Source: Leptidea sinapis (taxonomy: Eukaryota > Arthropoda > Insecta > Lepidoptera > Pieridae). From it: 64,000 nt of DNA. The stretch is from assembly GCF_905404315.1 (NCBI RefSeq), contig NC_066272.1, positions 2,666,001 to 2,730,000 of the forward strand, given 5' to 3'. Shown here one piece after another: positions 10,809-22,062 of the stretch. The position numbers and the translations under genes are program-made. The notes beneath the pieces were generated by a model. The model was not told where the DNA came from, did not search any database, and saw only the letters and a list, made by a program, of their open reading frames with translations. Position 1 is the stretch's first letter, and every line of letters starts with the position of its first letter.

Positions 10809-11101
10809 AGGGACGAGGCGAGCAGGACGTTCATCTAATGGTAATTGATACGCCCTGCCTATTACAATGCAGTGCCACTCAGGAATATTGTAAAGCCCAA
10901 AAATTCTGAGCGGCACTACAATTGCGCTCGTCACCTTGACACATAAGATGTTAAGTCTCATTTGCCCAGTAGTTTCACTAGCTACGGTGCCCTTCAGACT
11001 GAAACTAATTAAAAACACATTACTTCATCACGGCAGAATTAGGCGCCGTCCTGGTACCCACAATCTAGCCGGTATCCTGTGCAAGGGAGCCTCCCACTGG
11101 T
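10809..11101 (+). repeat. Family B repeat, full-length (~290 bp)
   Basis: Runs from GGACGAGGCGAGCAGGACGTTC to GGAGCCTCCCACTGG. At least seven other copies are in this window on both strands (12.8, 17.1, 18.2, 48.2, 51.3, 54.3, 55.5 kb). It has no ORF, and an internal inverted word pair (GCCACTCAGGA.. / ..TCTGAGCGGCAC) can fold. A family name is not recalled; it is non-autonomous, SINE- or MITE-like. Confidence 0.85.
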
Positions 11102-11138
11102 AAAATTAAGATTATAATGTGTATGCTTTCACAACATT

Positions 11139-11398
11139 ATGCTTCATCATCATCCTCATCATCAGCCGGAAGCTGTCCACTGCTGGACAAAGGCCTCCCC
11201 CAAAGATTTCCACAACGTTCGGTCCTGCGCTGCCCTCATCCAACGTATTCCGGCGATCTTGACCAGATCGTCGGTCCATCTTAGGACTTTACTGCCCCAA
11301 ATCAGCTACTTTACTATACTTTACGTTACTGACATAGTCCAAATGATTACGAAACTGAAGTGGCAGTGGGCAGGGCACATAGTTCGAAGGACATTATA
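11139..11398. mobile_element. RTE-like LINE 3' fragment with inverted 5' part
   Basis: Bases 11148-11290 are a minus-strand RTE 3' end: an ATGATGATG-type tail, then the complement of the CCACTGCTGGACAAAGGCCTCC block. Bases 11330-11396 are the same family on the plus strand, encoding KLKWQWAGHIVRR. The two parts point in opposite directions. This is expected for 5' inversion during target-primed reverse transcription, or for two adjacent insertions. Confidence 0.75.
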
Positions 11399-11400
11399 GT

Positions 11401-11640
11401 TACCCCCTTCAAATTCTCTGTAATTTTATGACACCATTCTACACAGATTTTGGTTTCAAATTGACGAATAGATTGTTATAGGTAATTTTAAATCTAGCCA
11501 GATCGATCTATCACCCCCGGAATCCCTTGTATACTAAATTTTATGAAATCGTTGGAGCCGTTTCCGAGATTCCGATTATATATATATACATATAAGAATT
11601 GCTCGCTTAAAGATATAAGATAAGTTTTCCTAGCATTTCG
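11401..11640 (+). repeat. Family D repeat end
   Basis: Contains CTTGTATACTAAATTTTATGAAATCGTTGGAGCCGTTTCCGAGATTC and ends ATAAGAATTGCTCG..AAAGATATAAGATAAG. A related copy lies at 15.19-15.45 kb. It is non-coding, and the A/T-rich terminal microsatellite suggests a retroelement or Helitron 3' part. Confidence 0.6.
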
Positions 11641-12776
11641 TTATATAATGAATGATTGGTCTTTTCCGAAACATTCCAGCTACTTCCATTATATTATGAT
11701 AAATTATTATTAATTGTATAACTATAAATAAAAACCATAATGTCAGCTTTTATAAATAAAATAAATATACGTATGCTCCTAGCAAGTTAGCTCACTGTAA
11801 AAAAATAGTCATCGTATATAAATATTATTTGACAAGGAATATGTTAATTTTAGTCGACAAGTGAATTAATTGAAATAATAAATCAATCGGCGATACGGAA
11901 TGTCACGCAAAAACAGTACAGCGGCAGTTCGCATTCACATCATTGAAATACTCTATTGAACCGAGATGATGTATGATGCCGATTATAAATAAATACAGTT
12001 CCAAACAGGATTTTGCTCACAAATCTTTGCAAGACTTATAGCATTATTTCAATAGAGAATCAATTGTTGCCACAATCAATTCTTCTTTGTAAGTTTTTAA
12101 ACTTTAATAATCGCGAAAATTTAGCATTGTAATTATTATGACGGGTACTAAGGATATAATATATTTTTTTAATTTGGTGCCGATATTTCAATCCAATTGC
12201 ATCAATATTAGTTGCAGCGGAACTGCGGTGGCGGCGAGGACATCTTGACTCTTCTTCACTCTTCTTTATAACTCTTACAGTGGAGTGTTAGATGCTTCGG
12301 CTTCAGTTGTTGAATCCATTCTATGTATTTAAAATAAATTTGGTCAGTTTATCATAGTTGCTATAATGGATGAATACTAACTCTTACCACAACGTTAGCA
12401 CAAGTAATAACACTGTTACATGGGATTTAAATTAAACTTTCTCGACAACTATCTATAAAGTTGTCGTTGGCACTTTTCATTTGACAAATAAAAACGAATA
12501 TCAGATTGATACTTTTAGTTATTAAAAAAAGTGGAATTTACTAAGTCCAGGCATGATTTTTAGGTACCTACTAGTACACTAATTGATTATATTTGGAGAA
12601 TTATGCAAAGTCAAAATTACATTTTTTTTTATAAAATTATCATTGTTGGATTAGGACTTTAAACATAAATTCATGAGATAGTTTGTGGATTTTGCTCAGT
12701 CTTTCTGTTTCTCAGGTTAAAATTTCTGTTAATACACGCCGTGATTTATATTATGTTTATTAACTTTTTTAATTTA
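11641..12776. other. No supported feature
   Basis: AT-rich sequence with no recognised repeat, RNA or coding signal. Confidence 0.55.
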
Positions 12777-13069
12777 CCAGTGGGACCAGTGGCTCCTTTG
12801 CACAGGATCTCGGCTAGATTCTGGGTACCACAACAGCGCCGTTTTCTGCCATGAAGCAGTAATGTGTAAGCATTACTGTGATTCCGGCGCCGTAGCTACT
12901 GAAATTAGTGGGCAAAATGAGACTTAAGATCTTATGTCTCAATGTGACGAGCGCAGTTGTAGTGCCAGTTGTGATAGTTGAGTTTTTCAAGAATCCTGAA
13001 CGGTACTGCATTTTAATGGGTTGGGCGTATCAATTACCGTCAGCTGAACGTCTTGCTCGTTTCGTCCCA
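12777..13069 (-). repeat. Family B repeat, full-length
   Basis: Reverse orientation, from CCAGTGGGACC to GCTCGTTTCGTCCC. It matches the 10.8-kb copy along its whole length with scattered substitutions. Confidence 0.85.
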
Positions 13070-13529
13070 TATTGTCATAAAAAATAACTCTATAAGCACA
13101 ACGTTAATCTGTATTGGACCACTAGTTTTAAAAGTTACTGCTTAAAAAAAATAACTTTCTTTATTAATAATTAGGTAACCTTTTATTCTATTAAATTACT
13201 GGAATTATTAAAATAAAAATATTGATTCTTCTTGCAACATGAATAATAACGTCTTATTTACGGATCGTGAGAAAACACGAATTTAAATCTTACGTGACAA
13301 TATCGCTACCGAGACCGTAAGGATCGTCCACTAACGAGAACTTGAAGATAATGATGACGATAAAAAGTTATTGAAGAAAGAAATGGGACAACCCAGGCGT
13401 TTCTAATAATAATGTGAAAGGATAAATTTTATTTCAAATACCAATTTTAACGGTTGCTTAATATTGAATGTTAAATTAATTTGCATATGAAGTTGGCATT
13501 ATTATAAGCGAAATTTTATTTGTTCAACT
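13070..13529. other. No supported feature
   Basis: AT-rich; nothing recognised. Confidence 0.5.
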
Positions 13530-13793
13530 ACTCAAGCACATCTTACCTATAACTATGGATGTAGTTACAAACCTATCTTGGCTGATACTGACTCCAAAAA
13601 TTACAATAATCGTAAGTACAATTCGATTGACGAATTCGACGAATTGAGAAACTCCTCCTTTTTTGAAATCGGTTAATAAAAAAGAATTATCAAAATTGAA
13701 ACCCAGTGAAAGTTTTGAGGTAACAATCATAAATAAAAAAAACATACCGACGAATTGAGAACCACCTCTTTTTTTGAAGTCGGTTAAAAATAG
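13530..13793 (-). repeat. Family E repeat, with a duplicated terminal motif
   Basis: Contains CTCAAGCACATCTTACCTATAAC..ACAAACCTATCTTGG. It is followed twice by the terminal block GACGAATTGAGAA.C.CCTC.TTTTTTGAA.TCGGTTAA (about 13630-13677 and 13748-13788). The terminus occurs at two successive positions, so this is a nested or tandemly extended end. Confidence 0.7.
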
Positions 13794-14739
13794 TAAAATA
13801 TTTAAATTAAATAAAAAACCAACATTGACTACTTATTACTTGCAAAAATATTGTAAATATACATGTAGGTATAAAGAGAAGAGACAGTTGATTTACAACC
13901 TTCTATAACTTTAAAGCTTTAAAGTATAGTCAGTAAAAGCTCTCACGACACTCCATTGAACTATCGACAAAATACTTGCATATATCTTATTGGTTATGAC
14001 GGCAAGGAAACTGTATAGCACAAAGAATACACGAGATGCCTTCTAGATGCAAAATGTCTGCCAATAGTACAATTCTCTTGAATAAATAATGAATTTATTG
14101 TTAACGTGTTTGAAGATTTCTTCCATTTTAGAGAGAATACTATTTTTGTCAACGGGAGCTCGAGCAAGCTATGTGTCAATAGTGATCAACGCCGCTCTAG
14201 CTCTCTTACAACGATAGTAAAAATATTAGAGTATTTTTGGCACGCACGTTACGATTAACGTTAATACTTATTTATGTTGTTACTTGTTAATTCAATTATA
14301 TAATTGTTACAATCGTTATTTTATGATGAACTGATAATATTAATAACAAAAATAATAACGTATGCTTAAAGCAATATTTTGTTTATTAGAGTTGTTGACG
14401 AGATGACCATATTATGCAGTCCACTTGATTTTCTCTACTACTCATACTTTCATTTGTTGATTCATACTTAAATATATATACGAGATATAACTATACTACA
14501 GTAACAAATAATAATAAGTTGGAAATAAGCAGTGATTTAAATTGTGAAAATCAGTAAATTGAAAATAACTTTATATAATCTTTAAAATGAAAAATGATAA
14601 GTAGGCAGAAGAGAACCATGGAAGAAGACAGACCAAAATAATTTATAAAGTACAATGTTTACATATTATAATTTCTAAAAGAAATACATATTATGAATAT
14701 ATAAAAAATATCTCAAGAACTTTTGCTGTAAATAATTTA
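13794..14739. other. No supported feature
   Basis: AT-rich; only short ORFs without recognisable motifs. Confidence 0.5.
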
Positions 14740-14980
14740 TAATAATAATAATAATAATATAGCCTTTATTTTTCAATTACCTTAAATGACAGCCACACAC
14801 AAAGGGTGATGATATTATCGCTTATTTCGAGTGTTGAAGTCATAGACCTAGGGCTGTTGACATTGGGTTGACGTAGAAGACATTTAATTTCCATTTGGGT
14901 TGTACTTTCGCTATTTACTTCCACAGATTGTACGAACAGCAAAATTATGTTTAAATTGTTTTGTCTCATTTTAATATTAA
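14740..14980 (-). mobile_element. Probable LINE 3' end with (ATT)n tail
   Basis: The minus strand ends GAAAAATAAAGGCTAT followed by (ATT)n, the same tail type as the LINE nested in the BEL element. A 67-codon minus ORF (14766-14969) is consistent with a C-terminal remnant but has no motif I can identify. Confidence 0.45.
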
Positions 14981-15050
14981 ATATCTGGACGAGCGAGCCT
15001 TGCTCGGATTTTTAAGAATGTACAAAACTTGAACAACAAAAAAAACTAAT

Positions 15051-15128
15051 AGGACATCTGGATTCGAACCGGGATCTTCTGCTTTCCGGATCAGCCAATG
15101 TCCCATCTGAGCTATTATAGTCTAGTAC
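15051..15128 (-). repeat. tRNA-derived SINE head
   Basis: The minus strand has an A-box-like AATAGCTCAGATGGGACA and a perfect B-box-like GGTTCGAATCC, with an anticodon-like stem between. The acceptor stem does not pair well, and a T-rich body follows to the left. This makes a SINE head more likely than a working tRNA gene. Confidence 0.6.
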
Positions 15129-15188
15129 ATAGTGGCGAAATTAACCTTTTTTATTCTATTGTTATAGCAGCTGTTCCTCACTTAAAAA

Positions 15189-15440
15189 CAATTTTTCAGA
15201 TTCAAAACTAGCTAGATGGATTTCTCGCCCCTGAAACTACCTGTATACTAAATTTCATTAAAATCGATGAAGCTGTTTTCGAAACTCAGATCATGGATAA
15301 AACTACAATTTTTCAGATTCAAAACTAGCTTGATGGATTTCTCGCCCCTGAAACTACCTGTATACTAAATTTCATTAAAATCGATGAAGCCGTTTTCGAG
15401 ACTCAGATTATATATATACAAGAATTGCTCGTTTATAGAT
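15189..15440 (+). repeat. Family D repeat with 117-bp tandem duplication
   Basis: The block CAATTTTTCAGATTCAAAAC begins at 15189 and again at 15306. Each copy runs through CTACCTGTATACTAAATTTC to GTTTTCGA.ACTCAGAT with few differences. The second copy continues into the family D terminus AAGAATTGCTCG..AGATATAAGATAAG. Confidence 0.85.
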
Positions 15441-15837
15441 ATAAGATAAGATAATTTACCAACGAGCAAAACGTCAAAGAACCATTCACTAGTTCAACAT
15501 TCTTGGATCTTGTATCATTCCACAAATATAAGAGCTAAAGACTAGCCTTTATCTAATTTAATTATGAATCTCTCCGACAAATCAGTCATTTTAAACTATG
15601 GGTGCTATAAACAACACGCCAATCTCATACAATATCGTGCCAATTAAGAAATCTCTAGAACAAGCAGTCACAAAATTTATCAAAGATGCAGTGCGTTAGT
15701 GCAAAGATTAGTAGCCAAGGAGATATAGTGCATGGTCTTGTAATAAAGTCAAAGACAGGCATTTCGAATAGAATATTAATTTATTTATTACTGTGACTTT
15801 ATAATTCATAATTATTAGTTTACCTACACGCATGCTT

Positions 15838-16075
15838 TAAATCCTCTATTAAAGATTCTGAAACAGTTAGCTTATTGCCAACATTAAAACACCCATTGAC
15901 CTAATAACCATTACATCATCCAAACGAGTGTTGTATTGAAATTCAGTACAACATTATATCATCCTTCTTCATAATAATAACACTTCTTTTGATGATATTA
16001 ATATGGTTACTATGCCTGGCTTTTTTAATGTTAGCAGTAAGCTAACTGTTTCAGAATCTTTTATAGAGGATTCAT
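15838..16075. repeat. Foldback (inverted-repeat) element
   Basis: ATCCTCTATTAAAGATTCTG and the following bases to 15890 are the inverted complement of 16021-16071 (CTGTTTCAGAATC..ATAGAGGAT). The interior also folds: GTTGTATTGAA faces CAGTACAAC. Overall a hairpin of about 235-310 bp with ~50-bp outer arms and no ORF. Confidence 0.8.
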
Positions 16076-16079
16076 ATTA

Positions 16080-17127
16080 TGGGTGTAGATAAAGTCTTGT
16101 ATGCAACTATTGATAATTAGGTATTAAAATACTCATGTGATAAACCCAAATTCGTGTTTTAATACTTATTACACAACAATTGCATAAATAACTATTGCGT
16201 CAAATAAAAAAATGGTGGTGCAAAAAGTTTTTAGTGTCGAACATGTCCAGTCAACACAACAATTTATTATAATTTTTAAACATATAATTTATATTCTCTC
16301 CTTGCGTAGAGCAATCTATGCAGCTTCTATTAACAATAAAGATAGGGATCTAATTCAAATTTCAACAAAGTATCACCTCATGCATTATTCAAGCGTAATT
16401 CCGGATAATGACAATCTGTTCGTTTTTGCGGAAAGTTAGGACAACGTTTGAACACAGCGTGCGTGGAGCCGCTTACAGTTGTAACAACTAAATATTTTCA
16501 CAAAAACTTTCAGCTTATAGTGCAATTCATATTTACATAATCATTGAAAATTATGCCTATATATTCATAAAATTTGTGAATCATATCGATTATAAGATTA
16601 TGTGATAGTAATGAATAATGATAATATTACATACACGTTTAGTTTAAGGAAATTAATGTTTGGAAAGTCCACACACATATATTTTGATATGTTATTTGTA
16701 TATGATATAACATATAAATCTTGTTTAATTTCAAAACTATATTAAATTCACAACAATGTATCTAAAAAGAAAAAAAAAATTAAGTTGGTGCTCAATGAAA
16801 CACAAAGGAAGTTTGTTGAAATCTGCTAAGGAAGTTGCGAGATAATCCCAATGCAACTGCCCTAAGAGAACTTACTGGGAAATCTCAACCAGTAAAATGT
16901 ATATGCAATCTTTGATATAAATGAAATTAATATTGTTATTAAGAGTAAATGCGTGATACGTGATTATATTAAGGAGTTCTGACGCCACCTTCCGGCTTCT
17001 TCACCAGAACAGCTGAATTGTACTCAGTACTAGAAATCAGATCTGATTTCTTAAAAAATCTGGGAGTAGGTATACCCTTAGAAATGACTAAAAAGTCGTT
17101 CAATAAACATCTTTTTTATGAGAGTAT
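16080..17127. other. No supported feature
   Basis: AT-rich. A 75-codon plus ORF (16212-16439) has no recognisable motif and low-complexity codon use; it is not called as a gene. Confidence 0.5.
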
Positions 17128-17396
17128 GGGACGAGAAGAGCAAGACGTTCAGGTGATTGTAATTGATACGCCCTGCCTATTCCAATTAAGTACCGCTCAG
17201 GATTCTTGAGAAACTTAAAAATTCTGAGCGGCACTATATTTTGCGCTCGTCATTTGCCCAATAAATTCACAAGCTACGGCACCCTTCAGACCGAATCACA
17301 ATAATGCATACACATAACTGCTTCACGGCAGAAATAGGCACCGTTGTGGTACCGATAATCTACCCGGCATCCTGTGCAAATGAGCCTCCCACTGGT
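17128..17396 (+). repeat. Family B repeat
   Basis: From GGGACGAGAAGAGCAAGACG to TGAGCCTCCCACTGG. It lacks the ACCTTGAGACATAAGATG.TAAG segment present in the 10.8-kb copy, a short internal deletion. Confidence 0.85.
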
Positions 17397-17906
17397 CTGG
17401 GATATAAGCAAAAAAATACAGTCAAATCGAATGCCTCTCCATTTTGAGAAGTCGGTTGAAAATACCGATCGCCCCTCTTACGCCAAAGTATAACGTTATT
17501 TTTAATGGTACAAATTTTTTGGTAACAACAATGTTTGTAGGCTAAATATTTATCGGAGCAATCTTGAAACAGTGTGTTCAACCAGCACGTGACCTAATTA
17601 GAAATGCATACTTAAAGAACCAGGCAACAAATTTTTAAAAAAAGGTCGATGGATAATTGCACTACTTCCAAATTAATTGCATCGATTATAGCATAAGACC
17701 AATCGCACTCTATACATGTACAGAAATCACGTCATATAAAAACAAAGCCGAAATATGGAACATTTCACAAATTGCACCATAATAAGCTTCTAATGCTAAT
17801 TCTATACATTCTATAAATATTATGGATGAAAAAGCAGCAATGTAAGACATTTATTCAGTTTTGGCTATGTATGTTGAATTTAGAACCCAATTCGGACAGT
17901 GAACGT
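17397..17906. other. No supported feature
   Basis: Non-coding; a weak GAAGTCGGTTGAAAATACCG word at about 17439-17465 may be a family E terminus. Confidence 0.45.
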
Positions 17907-17984
17907 GACACGTGTATCACACGTGTCGCGTTACACACACGTGCACACTTTCCTCCTTAGTCGTGACTAAGGAGGAAAGTGTGC
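17907..17984. repeat. Two adjacent perfect hairpins (8-bp and 20-bp arms)
   Basis: GACACGTG at 17907-17914 pairs with CACGTGTC at 17920-17927. A 20-bp arm at 17943-17962 then pairs perfectly with 17965-17984 across a 2-nt loop. The long arm carries CTTTCCTCCTTAG. See findings. Confidence 0.95.
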
Positions 17985-18170
17985 TTACAGTGTCTTTAAG
18001 CACTCTTTTGCCGTTCCGCAGACAGCGAATAAAAGTATCAAACTCTTATTAATAGACAAAGTATAGGAGACCAGTGGATGAGGCGATTTGATGTACGGAA
18101 TTATTCTAATGTATTTTAAATGAAATCAGTACAACTAATAAATGTTATTTCTCTGTTTTAATGATAATTT

Positions 18171-18382
18171 GGGACGAGACGAGCAGAACGTTCAGCTGAT
18201 GTTAATTGTTACGCCCTGCCCATTAAATGCAGTACTGCTCAGGATTCTTGAAAAATCCACAAATTCTGAATGGCACTACAATTGCACTCGGACTTGAGAC
18301 ATAGAAACACAATAATGCTTACACATTACTGCTTCACGGTAGAAAAAGGCGCCGTTACCCATAATCTAGTCGGCAATGTTGA
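18171..18382 (+). repeat. Family B repeat, 3'-truncated
   Basis: Begins GGGACGAGACGAGCAGAACG, keeps the GCTTACACATTACTGCTTCACGG block, and ends after CCCATAATCTAGTCGGCA without the GGAGCCTCCCACTGG terminus. It has an internal deletion after GACATAGAAACAC. Confidence 0.8.
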
Positions 18383-19290
18383 ATCTCATTTGGAACAAAA
18401 TATGAAACATTGTTGATAGAAAATATTATTATGAAATCTGAAAATCTATTAATCACGCTAACCTCAGGATCTTTGCCCAACCCCAATACTTGATCAAAAA
18501 AATATCTGACTGTTGTATTGCTTAAGTATATATTTTACGCGAGACAACCGACAGTATTGTTTAAAATCTGTTATCAATGTATAGTTTTATTATTATCTTC
18601 GGGTTGTTTCTTATAAATCTGTATTTTATAGTATTAAATTTTTAATCCCTGGTTATTACAAACTCCATAATGTTAATAATATACATTATAAAAATGGGTG
18701 ATGGAGGCTTCTGCAATATGATTTCATATAAAACGGAAACAGCGTAATAAAAATTATAAATTTAATTAAAATATAATTATTTAGTTCAAAGGCAATTAGA
18801 AAATACCAGAGAGGGGTCTTAATAACTTAAAGAACCCCACTTAGTATGTTTAACATTATCTATATTCATACAAAGCAAAGAAAGAAATCAAAATTACGTC
18901 TTTAAGAAACATTAATTACATTAAAAACTTTTATCTTAACAAAAGATAATACTTAGCACAAATGAAAATGCAATAGTTTTATATATAACCTTATATTTGA
19001 ATTGTTTTATCTTGATAAACCATAAGTAATCATTATTTCATGCCACGAACGTCAAACAAGTTTTCGTGATTCTATCACGCGGTAACTTCTTTTGTTCGTA
19101 AGTTTTATTCGATTTTATTGACGTTCCGTGATCGTCATGAAAAGTAAGATTCGAGAGTCCTTTCAAAATAAGGTAACGATAATCTATCCGCAAAGACAAT
19201 GGCTGTCTGTTTTTAATAGAAGCAAAATAAATTATTTGATTATAAGAGTCAAATTTGTCACCTTAAAGTTCAGTCTATGATTAACATTTG
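18383..19290. other. No supported feature
   Basis: AT-rich; no recognised repeat or ORF. Confidence 0.5.
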
Positions 19291-19295
19291 CCCTG

Positions 19296-20855
19296 TACTT
19301 TTCCCAGGGCGTACAAAGAATAGGTGAGTCACAGGCCCAAGGGTGTCGTAAGAGGCGACTAAGGGCTTTTTAGAAGTGGGAGGTTAGTGTCGAGGATCGG
19401 AGGCCATACCCCCCCCCCTCCTTAATATGACAGCGGTGCTCAAAGAGATTTTACCCCAGGAGGGTACCGGCTCTACCAGAGTCGGAGAATCCCACCCGAA
19501 CATTCTCGCTCGGGCTGCCCGTCGTATTCTGGGGAGGGCATAGAACCGCGCATGACCGAGGACAAACGAGACACCGTACGTAACACCGCTTCACGCTCAA
19601 CGTGGACTTTTGCAATATCAGGGAAATTCACTTGAATTTAAACGCCATCCACCAGCACGTTGAGACGGTGCAGCCGGCCTGGTGTTTCCTTACGGAGACG
19701 CAGATATCTCGACCTAGCGACACGTCACATTAAACGTACCCCGGGTACAAAATTGAGCACAAATTTTTGCCTTATGCCAGGGTATGTGTGTACGTTAGGG
19801 AAGATATCTGCTGTCGCCGTCTCGGCAATTTTGAGGGTAGGGACCTGTCTACTCTCTGGCTCCGCGTAGATTTAGAGGACCGCTTCCGCATCTATGCGTG
19901 TGTCTACAGGTCCCATAGTGGTAACGCAGAAACCGATCATCTCATGGGCTGCTTTCAAGTGGCAATTGACGACGTACTTGCATAGATCCCCTCCGCTGAA
20001 ATCGTAGTCTTGGGTGATTTCATCGGGCAAAGTGCCGAATGGCTTGGATCACGTACCACAGAGTACGCAGGGCGATCTGTGCATAGTTTCGCATTGGCGT
20101 ATGGTCTATCCCAATTGGTTGAGACGCCTACGCGGCTCCCGGATGTGGATAGCCACATGCCGTCCTTATTGGGTCTTCTGCTGACTACACATCCCGATAG
20201 TTACCAGGTATCTGTCGACGCCCCTCTCGGAACGTCCAACCAAGGGAGGGATAAGCCAAATTGGCTTCGAAGAAGCTGGGTGTCATCAAAAGAGCACGGC
20301 AATACTTTAGGCTGGCCCACATTCAAGCGCTCTACAAAGCGCAGGTCCGTCTACACATGGAGTATTGCTGTCATCTCTGGTCAGGCGCAACCCAGCATCA
20401 GCTCAACCCATCTGAACGCATGCAACGTAGATACGTACGTGCGTAGCAGCTCAAATTGTCGGGGACCCAGTGCTCTGTGAACGGCTGGATCACTTGGCCT
20501 TGCGTAGAGATGTCGCTTCATTGTGTGTCTTCTACCGCATTTATCACGGGGAGTGTTCCGAAGAGCTGTTTAACCTGATTCCTGCCGCCGAATTCTACCT
20601 TCGCACGACACGCCACAAGTTAAGATATCATCTCCACCATCTGGATATGTGGCGGTCCTCCACAGTGTGGTTTTCAAGGACCTTTCTACCACATTCTACA
20701 AAGCTGTGCGGTACTTCAAAAAAAGCGAATACTCCGTCCTTAAAGGCCGGCAACGCTCTTATGATTCCTCTGGTGTTGCAAGAGATTGTAGGCGGCGGTG
20801 ATCACTTAACACCAGGTGACCCGTACGCTCGTTTGTCCCCCTATTCCATAAAAAA
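19296..20855 (+). mobile_element. LINE-A (CR1/Rex/Jockey-like non-LTR), internally deleted copy
   Basis: The 5' end has the GTCGTAAGAGGCGACTAAGGGC block shared with the other LINE-A copies. Codons of an apurinic-type endonuclease follow: VDFCNIRE-type start near 19600, a DFIGQSAEWLGS block near 20018-20050, and LPDVDSHMPSLLGLLLTTHP near 20130-20200. After the endonuclease (about 20228) the sequence jumps to the post-RT region (LHMEYCCHLWSGA near 20353-20390; FYRIYHGECSEELFNLIP near 20530-20580) and ends TATTCCATAAAAAAA. The whole RT core is missing. Frames are broken at several points. LINE-A is a local label; clade assignment is uncertain. Confidence 0.85.
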
Positions 20856-20930
20856 ACATAAGAAAATGTAGAAACAATGCATTAATTAAAATTTTCAACA
20901 TAAGGTAGCACCTTTAACCCACACCTTCAA

Positions 20931-21320
20931 GATTGCAGCACCCCAAAGACTGCACCTCCAACGAACACCTCCGAGTTGCACCATCAAGACTGCACCTCCA
21001 AACATCACCTCCAAGACTGCACCTTCAATCGACACCTCCAAGGTTGCACCGCAAAAAGTGCCCCTTCAATCGACACTTCCAAGGTTGCCCCTCAAACCGA
21101 CACCTCCAAGGTTGCACCTCCAAAACTGCACCTTCAATCAACACCTCCATGGTTGCACCGCAAAGACTGCCTTGAACGAACACATCCAAGGTTGCCCCTC
21201 CAACTGATAACTCAAAAGGTCACCTCAAAGACTGCACCTCAAACTGACACCTCCAAGACTGCACCTCCAATCGACACCTCCAAGGTTCCACCGCCAACAC
21301 TGCACCTCCAAGGCCGAGAG
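20931..21320. repeat. Minisatellite with ~15-nt period
   Basis: Degenerate units such as CACCTCCAAGACTGC, CACCTCCAAGGTTGC and CACCTTCAATCGACA repeat about 25 times with 15-nt phase and 30/45-nt higher-order patterns. Because 15 is a multiple of three, all frames stay open over long parts: plus 20976-21488 encodes TSKVAPP / TSKTAPP-like pentapeptides, and minus 21225-21467 LGGVxWRCS-like ones. Coding is not implied. Starts ~75 bases after the LINE-A tail. Confidence 0.88.
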
Positions 21321-21357
21321 GTGTATCCAAGTGCCCCGTGTGGGGCCAGCAGCCATC

Positions 21358-22062
21358 ACTGTTGCTATTTTTGGAATCTCACGACTCAAGCACATCTCAC
21401 CTATAACTATGTATGTAGTTACAAACCTATCTTGGATGACACCGACTCCAAAAATTACAATAATCATAACTGGAATAACATTAATTAATTACATTGTATT
21501 TGTATTTTTTTATTTTTAGTGATTCTTAAGAACACTAACTAACAATTTGTCTAAATATGTGTAGACATACTAAATTTTTCAATGCAGCAATGAACAGAAG
21601 CGCTTCACAATTTCATAACAGACACTTCCAAATTCTGCCATAGAATTTAGCCTTACTGTAAGTCGTTAAGGAGTTCCATTGACCATCATATTCGACTACG
21701 ACAATAACTTCACCATAATTAGTTACGGTAGGTGACTTAAATATCCTAATAGCATAAAAAAGATTCGGTCGACTATCTTTAATTTGCTCCTATGAATTGA
21801 AGAGTTCCGTTACTTTGTCATGGATTCCATAATCACAACCCAATCAAACTTTCACCAAATTATTTTTGAAGTATATCCTTTCCAATAAAAAATTAATTGT
21901 CAAAATCCATTGCCGCGATAATGAGTTATTCGTAAATTCGTCGTCCACATACGTATAGCAAATTTAAGACTTTTACAGTTTTCTCATAGATGCCAGTATC
22001 AGATCTGGACCAAATTACAATGGGACCACACGGGAAGCTCCTGCTTTTTAAATAAAAATTGG
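21358..22062 (-). repeat. Family E repeat, long copy
   Basis: Read on the minus strand it matches 56.75-57.10 kb: GTGGTCC.A.T.TAATTTGGTCCAGATCTGA..ACTGGCATC, the GGAATCCATGACAAAGTAACGGAACTCTTCAATT block, and then the CTCAAGCACATCTCACCTATAAC part. It has no ORF. The AACCGAC terminus is missing on the right. Confidence 0.8.

Noticed and set aside
20931..21320. CRISPR-like array
   Set aside because: Units are short, degenerate and contiguous, without unique spacers, and the window is eukaryotic.
20933..21488. Proline/threonine-rich repeat protein encoded by overlapping ORFs
   Set aside because: The open frames are a by-product of a 15-nt repeat period; no start context, splice signal or unique sequence supports a gene.
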